This document shows positions 51,865-60,681 of a DNA stretch of 64,000 bases, one piece after another. Source of the stretch: Alphaproteobacteria bacterium (GTDB taxonomy: Bacteria; Myxococcota_A; UBA796; CAJQPC01); NCBI GenBank assembly GCA_020632795.1, contig JACKEV010000010.1, forward strand, positions 682,001 through 746,000, read 5' to 3'. How positions within the stretch are numbered: the first letter of the stretch is position 1; each line of letters starts with the position of its first letter. The translations under genes and the position numbers were made by a program. The notes under the pieces were generated by a model. It saw only the letters and a list, made by a program, of their open reading frames with translations, was not told where the DNA came from and ran no database searches.

Positions 51865-53223
51865 GTGGGTTCGTCCAGACTTATCGACCGCGTCCGGGGA
51901 GCGCAGCAGCGCTTCAAGACCAGCTCGCCGGGCCACGGCGGGATGTCCGACTCCGAAGAGTTCGATCGGATCAAGCGGCAACTCCACTCTGAGCTGATCG
52001 ACTCGCTGGACTTCGACCAGGTCGGCCAGACCCCCCGCGAAGAGCTGGCGGCCCGCCTCCGCGCCACCCTCACCGAGCAGGTCGAGACCCGCAACCTGCC
52101 GCTGAACCGCCTGGAGCGCGAGCGGCTGGTCGAGGAGATCCTCGACGACATCCTGGGCCTCGGCCCCCTCGAGCCCCTGCTCCGGGACCCGGAGATCTCC
52201 GAGATCCTGATCAACGGCTACGAGAACGTCTACGTCGAGAAGAAGGGTCTGCTCCAGCGCTACCCGATGCGGTTCAACGACAACCGCCACCTGATGCAGA
52301 TCATCGACCGTATCGTCTCCAACGTCGGCCGCCGCGTCGACGAGACCACCCCGATGGTCGACGCCCGCCTCGCCGATGGCTCCCGCTTCAACGCCATCAT
52401 CCCGCCGCTGGCCCTCGACGGCCCCAGCGTCTCCATCCGGCGGTTCGGCGCGGTGCCGATCATGGCCGAGGACCTCGTGGCCCTGGGCTCCTGCCCCCGC
52501 CCCATCCTGGAGGTCCTCCGCGGCGCGGTCGCCAGCAAGCTGAACATGGTCATCTCCGGCGGTACCGGCTCCGGTAAGACGACCCTGCTCAACGTGCTCT
52601 CGTCCTTCATCCCCGACGGCGAGCGCATCATCACCATCGAGGACTCCGCCGAGCTCCAGCTCCAGCAGTCCCACGTCGTCCGGCTGGAGACCCGCCCGCC
52701 CAACCTGGAGGGCCGCGGCGAGGTCACCCAGCGCGACCTGCTCAAGAACGCCCTGCGTATGCGCCCCGACCGCATCATCCTCGGTGAGATCCGCGGCTCT
52801 GAGGCCATCGACATGCTCCAGGCGATGAACACCGGTCACGACGGCTCGCTGGGCACGGTCCACTCCAACACCACCCGCGACGCGCTGGCGCGCTTCGAGA
52901 CGATGATCTCGATGGGCATGCCGAACCTCACGGACAAGACCATCCGGGAGATGATCGCGCGCTCCCTCGACGTCATCCTCCAGCTCGACCGCCTGCCCGA
53001 CGGCACGCGCCGCATCACGGCGGTCACCGAGATCATCGGCATGGAGGGCAGCGTCGTCACCACCCAGGACATCTTCGTCTTCAAGCAGAGGACCATCGAC
53101 GAGGAGGGCCGCGTCCGAGGCGAGTTCGTCGCCACCGGCGTGCGGCCCAAGTTCGCCGAGCGGCTGTCCCGCAACGGCATCGACCTCCCCCCCGAGCTGT
53201 TCCGCTTCCGCATGGAAGTCTGA
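51865..53223 (+). CDS. tadA: Tad secretion ATPase TadA/CpaF
   Basis: 452 aa from GTG 51865. It has the GspE/PilB-like N-terminal region, then the Walker A G-G-T-G-S-G-K-T-T near 232 and the aspartate box I-T-I-E-D-S-A-E-L-Q. The His box H-D-G-S-L-G-T-V-H-S-N-T and I-I-L-G-E-I-R (Walker B) complete it. It powers pilus assembly and, in some species, retraction. The upstream gene is tadZ and the next two are the inner-membrane platforms tadB and tadC. Confidence 0.95.
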   Translation: MGSSRLIDRVRGAQQRFKTSSPGHGGMSDSEEFDRIKRQLHSELIDSLDFDQVGQTPREELAARLRATLTEQVETRNLPLNRLERERLVEEILDDILGLGPLEPLLRDPEISEILINGYENVYVEKKGLLQRYPMRFNDNRHLMQIIDRIVSNVGRRVDETTPMVDARLADGSRFNAIIPPLALDGPSVSIRRFGAVPIMAEDLVALGSCPRPILEVLRGAVASKLNMVISGGTGSGKTTLLNVLSSFIPDGERIITIEDSAELQLQQSHVVRLETRPPNLEGRGEVTQRDLLKNALRMRPDRIILGEIRGSEAIDMLQAMNTGHDGSLGTVHSNTTRDALARFETMISMGMPNLTDKTIREMIARSLDVILQLDRLPDGTRRITAVTEIIGMEGSVVTTQDIFVFKQRTIDEEGRVRGEFVATGVRPKFAERLSRNGIDLPPELFRFRMEV

Positions 53224-53259
53224 TCGGCTCTCCCTTCGCACCCAGGGCAGACACTTCGC

Positions 53260-54222
53260 ATGAACCGCTTCCTCACCATCTTCGTGGTCGTGGTCGTCTT
53301 CGCGGCGGTCATGCTCGCGATGCAGGGCTTCTACTGGTACCGCGTGACGCAGCGGGAGAAGGAGTCCAAGGAGCTGGCCCGCCGTCTGGGCACCTTCCAG
53401 GAGGCCGAGGGCGAGTCCCTGTTCCGCATCGAGAACAAGCGCAAGCAGCGGGAGACGGAGACCGGGGACGTCGGCGGGCAGATCGTCAGCTACCTCGACG
53501 ACCTGCTCATGCTGGCGGGCTACCCCTACACCTTCCAGACCCTCGTGGGCCTGATGGTCGGCTCCGCCCTCGCCGGGATGGTCCTGCTCACCATCATCAG
53601 CCGCAGCCCCATCGGCCTCCTGGGCATGGCGGCCGGCTACATCCCGATCATCATCACGAAGTCCCGGGCTGAGGCCCGCAACGAGCGGCTCACCGAGCAG
53701 CTCCCCGACGCGCTGGACCTGATGGCGCGCTCCCTCCAGGCCGGCCACGGCATCGCGGAGTCGATGCGGGTCTGCGCCGAGGAGATGCAGCAGCCCGTCG
53801 CCGCCGAGTTCGGCCGCGTCTACGAGGAGAACAACCTCGGCCGCGACTTCCGCGAGTGCATGCGGGCCATGGGCACCCGGAACCGCAACAACTTCGACAT
53901 GAAGATCTTCGTCTCCTCGGTGCTCCTCCAGCGGGAGACCGGCGGCAACCTCGTCGAGATCCTGGAGAGCATCTCCGAGACCATCCGGCAGCGCTTCGTG
54001 TTCCGGGGCAAGGTGGCCGCGCTCACCGCCGAGGCCAAGTTCTCTGCCATCATCCTGGCGGGCCTGCCCTTCTTCGTCGCCGGCGCCATCGCGTCGATGC
54101 GGCCGGAGTACCTCTCTCCGCTGGTCACCGACCCGCTGGGCAAAGGTATGCTTGTCTTCATCATCGTCTGGTTCACCGTCGGCGTGTTCGTCATGCGCGA
54201 GCTGACCAAGGTCGAACTCTAG
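53260..54222 (+). CDS. tadB: Tad inner-membrane platform protein TadB
   Basis: 320 aa. One N-terminal membrane helix (about 5-25), then two more near 90-130, and two at the C-terminus. The type II secretion F domain carries D-A-L-D-L-M-A-R-S-L-Q-A-G-H-G-I, L-L-Q-R-E-T-G-G-N-L-V-E-I-L and R-G-K-V-A-A-L-T-A-E-A-K-F-S. These are conserved in TadB. It forms the platform with TadC on which TadA acts. The gene lies 36 bp after tadA. Confidence 0.93.
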   Translation: MNRFLTIFVVVVVFAAVMLAMQGFYWYRVTQREKESKELARRLGTFQEAEGESLFRIENKRKQRETETGDVGGQIVSYLDDLLMLAGYPYTFQTLVGLMVGSALAGMVLLTIISRSPIGLLGMAAGYIPIIITKSRAEARNERLTEQLPDALDLMARSLQAGHGIAESMRVCAEEMQQPVAAEFGRVYEENNLGRDFRECMRAMGTRNRNNFDMKIFVSSVLLQRETGGNLVEILESISETIRQRFVFRGKVAALTAEAKFSAIILAGLPFFVAGAIASMRPEYLSPLVTDPLGKGMLVFIIVWFTVGVFVMRELTKVEL

Positions 54223-54234
54223 GACCGCCCCCCG

Positions 54235-55194
54235 ATGTCCGGTCTCCCTGTTGAGTACGTCGCGATCGCTGGCCTCGCCTTCTTCGCCTTCCTGTTGCTG
54301 GGGGTGGGCCTCTTCGTCTTCGTCAACCCGTTCCGCTCTGCCCAGGACCGCCTCGAGGACCTCACGTCGGCCAGCTACGGAAACGAGACCAACCCGGTCC
54401 CCTCGCTCAGCGGTCCGGTGACCGGCGGCCAGGTCGACGTCATCTCCAAGGCGGTGTCCAAGGTCGCCGCGCCGACCGACGAGGAGGAGGCCAACGCCCT
54501 GCGGCGCCGGCTCATCCAGGCGGGCTTCCGCAGCCGTAACAACGTCGAGATCTTCTCCACGGTGCGCTTCACGCTCGCCGTCCTCTTCCCCACCACCTTC
54601 GCGCTGCTGCCCTCCGACGGCACCACCACGTTCAACACCATCGCCGTCGCGATGCTGCTCGCCGCCTTCGGCTACTACATGCCGGCGCTCTGGGTCACCA
54701 ACGTCCTCCAGAAGCGCCAGGACGACCTGCTGCGGACCTTCCCGGACGCCCTGGACATGCTGGTCGCCTCGGTGGAGGCCGGGCTCGGCCTCGACGCCGC
54801 CTTCCGGCGCATGGCCGACGAGATGGAGGAGGCCGCCCCCATCCTCGCTGGCGAGATCCGCCTCGTGAACAGCGAGGTCTCCGCCGGCATCCCGCGCACC
54901 ACCGCGCTCCAGCACTTCGCCGATCGCACCGGGCTCGACGAGATCTCCGCCCTGGTGAACGTGCTCGTCCAGGCGGAGCGCTTCGGTACCCCGGTGGCGC
55001 GCTCCCTGCGCATCCACGCCGGCCTGGTGCGCACCAAGCGCATGCAGCGCGCCGAGGAGGCCGCCGCCAAGATCTCGCCCAAGCTCACCGTGGCGATGAT
55101 CCTGTTCATGCTGCCCTGCCTCATCCTCATCCTCATCGGCCCGGCCATCGTGCGGGTCATCCGGCAGCTCCTCCCCGCGATGGGAGGCGGTTGA
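54235..55194 (+). CDS. tadC: Tad inner-membrane platform protein TadC
   Basis: 319 aa. N-terminal and central membrane helices frame the second T2SS F domain (D-A-L-D-M-L-V-A-S-V-E-A-G-L-G-L-D-A-A-F, R-F-G-T-P-V-A-R-S-L-R, and M-Q-R-A-E-E-A-A-A-K-I-S-P-K-L). This is the usual TadC signature with E-E-A-A-A-K. The last helix pair is L-M-L-P-C-L-I-L-I-L-I-G-P. It lies 12 bp after tadB, and its stop overlaps the tadD ATG (TGATG). Confidence 0.93.
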   Translation: MSGLPVEYVAIAGLAFFAFLLLGVGLFVFVNPFRSAQDRLEDLTSASYGNETNPVPSLSGPVTGGQVDVISKAVSKVAAPTDEEEANALRRRLIQAGFRSRNNVEIFSTVRFTLAVLFPTTFALLPSDGTTTFNTIAVAMLLAAFGYYMPALWVTNVLQKRQDDLLRTFPDALDMLVASVEAGLGLDAAFRRMADEMEEAAPILAGEIRLVNSEVSAGIPRTTALQHFADRTGLDEISALVNVLVQAERFGTPVARSLRIHAGLVRTKRMQRAEEAAAKISPKLTVAMILFMLPCLILILIGPAIVRVIRQLLPAMGGG

Positions 55195-56009
55195 TGCGCA
55201 GGGCGCGCCTCGCCTGGCTCGGCCTCCTGCTGCTCACCGGCTGCGCAGGGCGCGCCCTCAACCCGGCGCCGCCCGAGGGCATGGAGCCGGCCTGGGACCC
55301 CAGCGAGGCGGGCTCCGTCCGTCTGGACGTGGTCGACGCGCTGGTGGACACCGGCGACTACGACAACGCGCTGCGGATGATCGGCGCCATGCGGGCCGAG
55401 GGCATGACCGGCGAGCGCCTCGACCTGATCCAGGGCCGCGCGCTGCTGGGCCAGGGCCTGTACGGCGAGGCCCTCGACCTGCTGGAGGATGGCTTCAGCA
55501 CCAACCCGGAGCGCGACCGCCTGATCGGCCTGATCCATCTGGAGATGGGCAACGTCGAGGAGGCCATCGACGCCAACCGGCGGGCGCTCCGCCACAGCCC
55601 CCGGCGCGGCGAGCCCAACGCCCGCGCCGAGCTGCTGAACAACCTCGGCTTCTCCCTCGCAGCCGCCGGCCGGCACGACGAGGCCCTCGACGCGTACACC
55701 GAGGCCCTGCGCCTGAACCCGGGCCTGGCCCGCGCCCGGAACAACATGGGCTTCTCCCTCGCCGCGCTGGAGCGCGACGTCGAGGCGCTCAACACCTTCC
55801 TCGCGGTCCAGCGCACCCTCACCCCGGACGAGACGACCGCCCAGGCCAACGCCCACTACAACCTCGGGCTGGCCCGCGAGGCCCGCGGCGATCACGCCGG
55901 CGCCCGCGCCAGCTACGCCCGCGCCCTCGAGATCGCGCCCTCCCATGACCGCGCCGGCGCGGCCCTGACCGCGCTCGCCACCGCCTCTTCCCCCCCGGAG
56001 GTCCCCTGA
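55194..56009 (+). CDS. tadD: TadD-like TPR lipoprotein (pilotin)
   Basis: 271 aa. Lipobox L-L-T-G-C gives Cys17. Several TPR-type helices follow: A-E-L-L-N-N-L-G-F-S-L-A-A-A-G-R, L-A-R-A-R-N-N-M-G-F-S-L-A-A-L and A-H-Y-N-L-G-L-A-R-E. TadD is the secretin pilotin in Tad loci. The start overlaps the tadC stop and the stop overlaps the next gene's ATG, both as TGATG, so translation of the three is coupled. Confidence 0.88.
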   Translation: MRRARLAWLGLLLLTGCAGRALNPAPPEGMEPAWDPSEAGSVRLDVVDALVDTGDYDNALRMIGAMRAEGMTGERLDLIQGRALLGQGLYGEALDLLEDGFSTNPERDRLIGLIHLEMGNVEEAIDANRRALRHSPRRGEPNARAELLNNLGFSLAAAGRHDEALDAYTEALRLNPGLARARNNMGFSLAALERDVEALNTFLAVQRTLTPDETTAQANAHYNLGLAREARGDHAGARASYARALEIAPSHDRAGAALTALATASSPPEVP

Positions 56010-56263
56010 TGCGGATCCTGACCCTGGCCCTCTCGCTCGCGGCCCTGCTCACCGCCTGCGGACACCCGCAGACCCTGCAGTACGACTACGGCCGCGCCTA
56101 CAACGACGCCTTCGATACCCAGACCGATCTCACCCGCCCCTCCGTGGAGGACGCCGTCTACGAGCTGAACGGCGTCGAGGGCATGGCCATCCGGGCCAAC
56201 GTCTCCAGCGAGACCTCGGATGAAAAGAGCGGCGACGCCGAGACCGTGGACACGATGGATTGA
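56009..56263 (+). CDS. Small lipoprotein in the Tad locus
   Basis: 84 aa. Signal M-R-I-L-T-L-A-L-S-L-A-A-L-L-T-A-C, Cys17. The mature part is 67 residues with a Tyr-rich start (Q-Y-D-Y-G-R-A-Y), an acidic Ser/Thr tail and no motif. It sits exactly between tadD and the histidine kinase, with start and stop codons overlapping both. Perhaps an envelope partner of the secretin or an input for the kinase (inference). No family recognised. Confidence 0.75.
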   Translation: MRILTLALSLAALLTACGHPQTLQYDYGRAYNDAFDTQTDLTRPSVEDAVYELNGVEGMAIRANVSSETSDEKSGDAETVDTMD

Positions 56264-57615
56264 ACCTCCCGGTTCGCGCGCGGCTGGCCCTCTCGGCCGC
56301 CCTGCTCTCCGTCCTCGCGGTCTTCGGCGCAGCGGTCCCGTTCGTGGTCGAGTCCGATCTGCATGAGCGGGACCTGGAGCGACGCCAGGTCGAGGCCGCC
56401 GTGGCCGCCGCAGCCGGCGCGCTGGGTCAGGACGGCGACCTGGAGCGCCTGGTCTCCGCCACCCGCCTGGACGGTGTCGTCTGGGTGGACAGCCTGGGGA
56501 TCGCCGCCCGCGCCGCCGGGGACGCCGTGCCCATGCAACTCATCCGGCGCTGCCCGATGGTGGTCTCCTCCGAGAAGCACTTCCTGCTGGAGGCGGAGGT
56601 CGACGGGCTGACCCTGCTGGGCGCCTGCGCGAGGCTTCGCGCGGCCCCGGAGCTGCGCCTCATCGGCTTCTCCCGCGTCGATGACCACCGCCAGCGCAGC
56701 CGCCACCGCCAGCTCCTGGTGTTGACCCTCGCCTTCGCCAGCCTGGCCGCCGGGGTCGCGGTGCGCTCCGTCCGGGCCGGGTTGGAGCCCCTGGATCGCA
56801 TGGCCGAGGGGGCCCGGGCCCTCGCCCTGGGCCAGCACGACGTCGCCCTCCCCCACCTCGATGACCCCGACCTGCGCCCCCTCGCCGACGCCCTCGCCCA
56901 GCTCGCCGAGGCCATGCAGATCCGCGAGGACGACATCCAGCAGCGCCTGGAGCTGACCCGCCAGCTCGCCGCGATCGTGGCCCACGAGGTCCGCAACCCC
57001 CTCCAGAGCCTCACGATGCTCGCCGACGTCGTGGCCCACGAGCCCGACGCCGAGCAGCGCACCACCCTGCTGCGCCGCATCCAGCAAGAGCTGCAGCTCA
57101 TCGAGGTCGTCGTCCAGCGCCTCGTCGACTCCGGCGAGGCGCTCCGGCTGGTGCGCCGCCCCGCGCCCATGGCCCAGCTCATCCAACGCGCCACGCGCCT
57201 CGTCGCCCCCCAGGCCCGGGAGGCCGGCGTGACCATCACCGTGGAGGCCCCGCCCCTGCCCGACCTCGACGTCGACGCCGCCCTGCTGCGCCGCGCCGTG
57301 GAGAACCTTCTGCGGAACGCGGTGTCCATCCTGGACGAGCGCGGCGGGGGCCGCGTCCACGTCACCCTGGAGGGCAGCACGACCGAGGTACGCCTGCACG
57401 TCGACGACGACGGCCCCGGCGTCCCGGAGGCCGATCAGGAGCGCATCTTCGAGGCCGGCTTCTCGGGCCGCGTCGGGGGTACGGGCCTGGGGCTGCCCTT
57501 GTCCCGCAAGGTGGCCGAGGCGCACGGTGGTACGCTGAGCGTTGACGCGAGCCCCCTGGGGGGCGCGCGGTTCACCCTGACCCTGCCCCTCACGCGTGAA
57601 GTGGAGCCCTCGTGA
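56260..57615 (+). CDS. Sensor histidine kinase of the Tad locus
   Basis: 451 aa from TTG 56260, which overlaps the upstream stop (TTGA). Two membrane helices (about 10-31 and 148-168) enclose a periplasmic sensor of about 110 residues with two Cys. A HAMP-like linker follows. HisKA has H-E-V-R-N-P-L-Q-S-L with phospho-acceptor His242. HATPase_c has E-N-L-L-R-N-A-V, D-D-D-G-P-G-V-P and G-T-G-L-G-L-P-L-S. Its cognate regulator overlaps the 3' end by 4 bp. It probably controls pilus genes in response to an envelope signal. Confidence 0.9.
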   Translation: MNLPVRARLALSAALLSVLAVFGAAVPFVVESDLHERDLERRQVEAAVAAAAGALGQDGDLERLVSATRLDGVVWVDSLGIAARAAGDAVPMQLIRRCPMVVSSEKHFLLEAEVDGLTLLGACARLRAAPELRLIGFSRVDDHRQRSRHRQLLVLTLAFASLAAGVAVRSVRAGLEPLDRMAEGARALALGQHDVALPHLDDPDLRPLADALAQLAEAMQIREDDIQQRLELTRQLAAIVAHEVRNPLQSLTMLADVVAHEPDAEQRTTLLRRIQQELQLIEVVVQRLVDSGEALRLVRRPAPMAQLIQRATRLVAPQAREAGVTITVEAPPLPDLDVDAALLRRAVENLLRNAVSILDERGGGRVHVTLEGSTTEVRLHVDDDGPGVPEADQERIFEAGFSGRVGGTGLGLPLSRKVAEAHGGTLSVDASPLGGARFTLTLPLTREVEPS

Positions 57616-58826
57616 GCGCGAAGACCACGATCCTGGTCGTCGACGACAACCGATCCGCCGCAGACGGCCTCGGCATGGTGCTGGAGCGCCACGGCTACGC
57701 CGTCGAGGTGCGCTACAGCGGCGAGGCCGCCATCGCGCGCCTCCAGGAGGGCGGGATCGACGTGGTCGTCACCGACCTGCGCATGGAGCCGGTGGATGGC
57801 CTTGCGGTGCTCGACTGCGCCCGCGCCCTGCCCATCCCCGCGGAGGTCCTGGTCCTCACCGGCTACGGCACCGTCGACGACGCCGTCCGGGCGATGCGCC
57901 GGGGCGCCCGCGACTTCCTCACCAAGCCGGTCACCGCCGATCAGGTGGTCGAGCAGCTCCGCCAGCTCCAGGGTGCGGGCCTGCACATCCGGGTCCAGGA
58001 CGGCGTCTCGGCCGCCGCCCGGGAGCTCGCCCGCCAGATCGAGGTGGTCGCCGCCGCGGACGCCACGGTCCTGCTCTCCGGAGAGCCCGGCAGCGGCCGG
58101 AACCAGGTCGCCCGCCAGGTCCACGAGCAGAGCCCGGCCGGCGGGCGCCCCCTCGCGGTCATCCCCCACCCCAGCCACCTCGCCCGCGTGGACCTCGCGG
58201 CGGTCGGCGGGCTGTACTTCCCCAACGTCGATCTGCTCGATCCCCGCGATCAGGTGCAGCTCGTCCAGGCCCTCGACAGCATGGACCCGGACACCGCGCC
58301 CCGGGTCATCGCCTCCGCCCACGCCGAGTGGGGTGAGCAGGCTGCCCTCGACCCCTCGGTCCAGGAGCTGTACTACCGCCTGGCGGTGCTGGAGGTCGTC
58401 GTCCCCCCCCTGCGGGAGCGCCCCGACGACATCGAGCCCCTGCTCACCGGCTGGCTGGCGGCCCGCGCCCAGGACCGCGGCGTCGACCCCCCCGCCCCCA
58501 ACGGCGAGCAGCTCAAGGCCCTGCGCCTGCACGCCTGGCCCGGCAACCTGCGCGAGCTGGCCGCCGTCGTCGAGCGCGCCCTCGTCTTCGGCAACGCAGC
58601 CTTCGACATCCAGGTCCACATGAAGAGCATGCCCGGCGAGCGCCTGCCCGAGCTGATCGAGGGCTTCTCCCTCCAGCAGTACCTGGAGGAGGTCGAGCGC
58701 ACCCTGCTGGTCCGGGCGATCGACCAGACCGGCATGGACCGCACCCACATGTCCCGGATCCTGGGGGTCGAGCGCAACACCCTGCGCTACAAGCTCAACA
58801 AGTACGGCCTGCTGGACCGCAGCTGA
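57612..58826 (+). CDS. NtrC-type response regulator with degenerate AAA+ domain
   Basis: 404 aa from GTG 57612. Receiver: Asp11/Asp12, phospho-acceptor Asp55 in V-V-V-T-D-L-R-M, and Lys in L-T-K-P. The central domain aligns with sigma-54 AAA+ modules but has lost key parts. Walker A is G-E-P-G-S-G-R-N (Lys to Arg), no GAFTGA loop is present, and Walker B is G-G-L-Y-F-P-N-V. The later segments (P-P-L-R-E-R-P-D-D-I, A-W-P-G-N-L-R-E-L) and the Fis-type helix-turn-helix (R-N-T-L-R-Y-K-L-N-K-Y) remain. It therefore probably binds DNA without acting as a sigma-54 ATPase. Confidence 0.88.
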   Translation: MSAKTTILVVDDNRSAADGLGMVLERHGYAVEVRYSGEAAIARLQEGGIDVVVTDLRMEPVDGLAVLDCARALPIPAEVLVLTGYGTVDDAVRAMRRGARDFLTKPVTADQVVEQLRQLQGAGLHIRVQDGVSAAARELARQIEVVAAADATVLLSGEPGSGRNQVARQVHEQSPAGGRPLAVIPHPSHLARVDLAAVGGLYFPNVDLLDPRDQVQLVQALDSMDPDTAPRVIASAHAEWGEQAALDPSVQELYYRLAVLEVVVPPLRERPDDIEPLLTGWLAARAQDRGVDPPAPNGEQLKALRLHAWPGNLRELAAVVERALVFGNAAFDIQVHMKSMPGERLPELIEGFSLQQYLEEVERTLLVRAIDQTGMDRTHMSRILGVERNTLRYKLNKYGLLDRS

Positions 58827-58832
58827 CCCCCC

Positions 58833-59876
58833 TTGACCGCGCCGTCGCCGGAGAACGAGGCCCAGGACCGGGCGATCCGACGGGCCCTGCTCGTGGCGTT
58901 GATGGTGCTGGGGGCGCTGGTCCTGACCGCCGTGGCCCTGTCCCGCAGCGGGCTGGACGCGGGGCGCGTCGAGGCGCTCCTGACCCGCACCCGCCCCGGT
59001 CCCCTGCTCGGCGCGATGGCCATCATGACCGGCGGCATGACCTTCATGGCCCTGCGCTGGCGGGCCCTGATCCCTGACGGGCGCGGCCTGCCTGCGGCCG
59101 GGCTCACCGCGATCGTCTGCGCGGGGCTGCTGCTGAACTACGCCCTGCCCGGCCCGGTGGGGGAGCTGGCGGTCGCCCTGCTGGTGAACCGCCGCTACGG
59201 GACCGCCGTGGCCCCGGCGCTCGCCGCCGGCATCCACTCCCGCTTCATCGGGCTGGCCGTCGCGGGGGTGATCGCGGGGGCGGTCTGGACCTTCGGGCGC
59301 ATGCCGGTCCCGGAGCAGTACGCCGGGCTCATCGGCTTCACCGCCATCGCCATCGGCGTCGGGGCCACGGCGCTGGGCGTGCTCTCCGCCCGCCCCCGGC
59401 TGCTGCGGGCTGCCTCCAGCCGCACCGCCGGAGCCCTGGGCACCGCCCTGCCCGGCTGGCCCGGCCAGCTCATGCGCCGGGCGGACCGGGCGGTGGGCAT
59501 GGTCGCCGACGCCCTGGGCGAGGTGGGCCGCCTGGGCCCCCGCGCCTACGCCGAGGCCATCGTCTGGGCCATCTGCGGGCACCTCTCGGTGGCCACGGGC
59601 ATCTGGGTGGGGTCGCTGGCGATGGGCATGGACCCCTACCCCCCCGGCGTGATGTTCACCTACTGCGCGGCGACCGCCGGGGTGGTCGCGCTGTTCGCGG
59701 TGCCCGGCGGCCAGCTCGGCTGGGACGCGATGTTCTGGAGCTTCTTCACCGTCACCACCGGGGTCGACGTGGCCGACGCCCTGGCGGTCACCGCGCTGGT
59801 GCGCATCCAGCAGGTGATGCTGCTGCTCATCGGCGGGGGGGCGCTGACGCTGCTGGGCGCCCAGCGCCGCCGCTGA
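58833..59876 (+). CDS. Multi-pass membrane protein, LPG-synthase/flippase-like (AglD/UPF0104 type)
   Basis: 347 aa from TTG 58833; the ribosome site is poor. About eight membrane helices. The run N-Y-A-L-P-G-P-V-G-E near residue 97 and V-A-L-F-A-V-P-G-G-Q-L-G near 290 resemble the lysylphosphatidylglycerol-synthase membrane domain (AglD/UPF0104) family. Such proteins flip or modify lipids. It starts 6 bp after the regulator, so it may belong to the same operon, though its link to the pilus is unknown. Its stop TGA abuts the stop of the convergent msrA as TGATCA. Confidence 0.72.
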   Translation: MTAPSPENEAQDRAIRRALLVALMVLGALVLTAVALSRSGLDAGRVEALLTRTRPGPLLGAMAIMTGGMTFMALRWRALIPDGRGLPAAGLTAIVCAGLLLNYALPGPVGELAVALLVNRRYGTAVAPALAAGIHSRFIGLAVAGVIAGAVWTFGRMPVPEQYAGLIGFTAIAIGVGATALGVLSARPRLLRAASSRTAGALGTALPGWPGQLMRRADRAVGMVADALGEVGRLGPRAYAEAIVWAICGHLSVATGIWVGSLAMGMDPYPPGVMFTYCAATAGVVALFAVPGGQLGWDAMFWSFFTVTTGVDVADALAVTALVRIQQVMLLLIGGGALTLLGAQRRR

Positions 59877-60515
59877 TCAATGCCCGGCCTTGTCCCCCCA
59901 CAGCGCCTCCAGCCGGGCGTCCCGGCCGCAGCCGGTGCGGTAGCGGGTGTAGTGGGCCGGGTTCTTCTGATAGAAGTCCTGGTGGTAGTCCTCGGCCTCC
60001 CAGAACGGCGCGGCGGGCAGGATCTCGGTGACGACAGGCTGCCCCAGCTCCTTCGCCACGGCCGCCTTGGAGGCCTCGGCGCTCTTCTTCTCCTCGGGAT
60101 CCGAGGTGAAGATGGCGGTGCGGTACTGCAGCCCCCGGTCGCAGAACTGGCCGTCGGCCTGGGTGGGGTCGACGTTGTGCCAGAACACCTCCAGCAGGTG
60201 GCCGTAGTCGACCTTCGACGGGTCGTAGACGACGCGGATGGCCTCGTAGTGGCCGGTCTGGTGGTAGGAGACCTGCTGGTAGGTGGGCGCGACCTCCGGG
60301 CCGCCGGTGTAGCCCGAGGTGGTGGAGAGCACGCCGGGCACCTTGTCGAAGGGCTTCTCCATGCACCAGAAGCAGCCCCCGGCGAACACGGCGACGGCCT
60401 GCCCCTTGTCGGGCGGCGGGGCCTCCCGGGTGCCGGCCTCCGCGGGGCCGGTGGCCGCGCAGGCAGACAGGCTGGTGAGCAGGAGCGCGTGGGGGAGCAG
60501 TCGGGCGAAGGTCAT
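59877..60515 (-). CDS. msrA: Peptide methionine-S-sulfoxide reductase MsrA, lipoprotein form
   Basis: 212 aa with GGAGG 6 nt upstream. Lipobox S-L-S-A-C gives Cys19, so it would be anchored in the envelope. The catalytic motif G-G-C-F-W-C-M-E has nucleophile Cys48, with Cys51 as a second Cys. The family follows with S-G-Y-T-G-G, Y-E-A-I-R-V-V-Y-D-P and A-E-D-Y-H-Q-D-F. It would repair oxidised Met in exported proteins. It is divergent from the cyclase gene and convergent with the flippase-like gene. Confidence 0.93.
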   Translation of the reverse strand: MTFARLLPHALLLTSLSACAATGPAEAGTREAPPPDKGQAVAVFAGGCFWCMEKPFDKVPGVLSTTSGYTGGPEVAPTYQQVSYHQTGHYEAIRVVYDPSKVDYGHLLEVFWHNVDPTQADGQFCDRGLQYRTAIFTSDPEEKKSAEASKAAVAKELGQPVVTEILPAAPFWEAEDYHQDFYQKNPAHYTRYRTGCGRDARLEALWGDKAGH

Positions 60516-60681
60516 GCGGGTCCTCCGATGAAGGGGTGACTGACCTCCTCTATGTCGGGGTAACCGGCGTGGTTACGTCCGGATACACCCAAGCGCCCCC
60601 CCCCGATCTGGGGACACGGGGTCGCTTGCCTTTACAGCCCCCGCTTCATGGACCCCGCCCTCCAGGAGCCAGCCCTACGCC
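60516..60681. promoter_or_regulatory. Divergent promoter region, msrA and cyclase/NTPase gene
   Basis: GTAACC (60560-60565) and GGTTAC (60571-60576) are perfect 6-bp arms over a 5-nt spacer, an operator-like site between the two divergent genes. A second region with runs of C and G (60585-60620) has no clear function. CAGGAG lies 14 nt before the cyclase ATG, rather far for a ribosome site. Confidence 0.35.
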
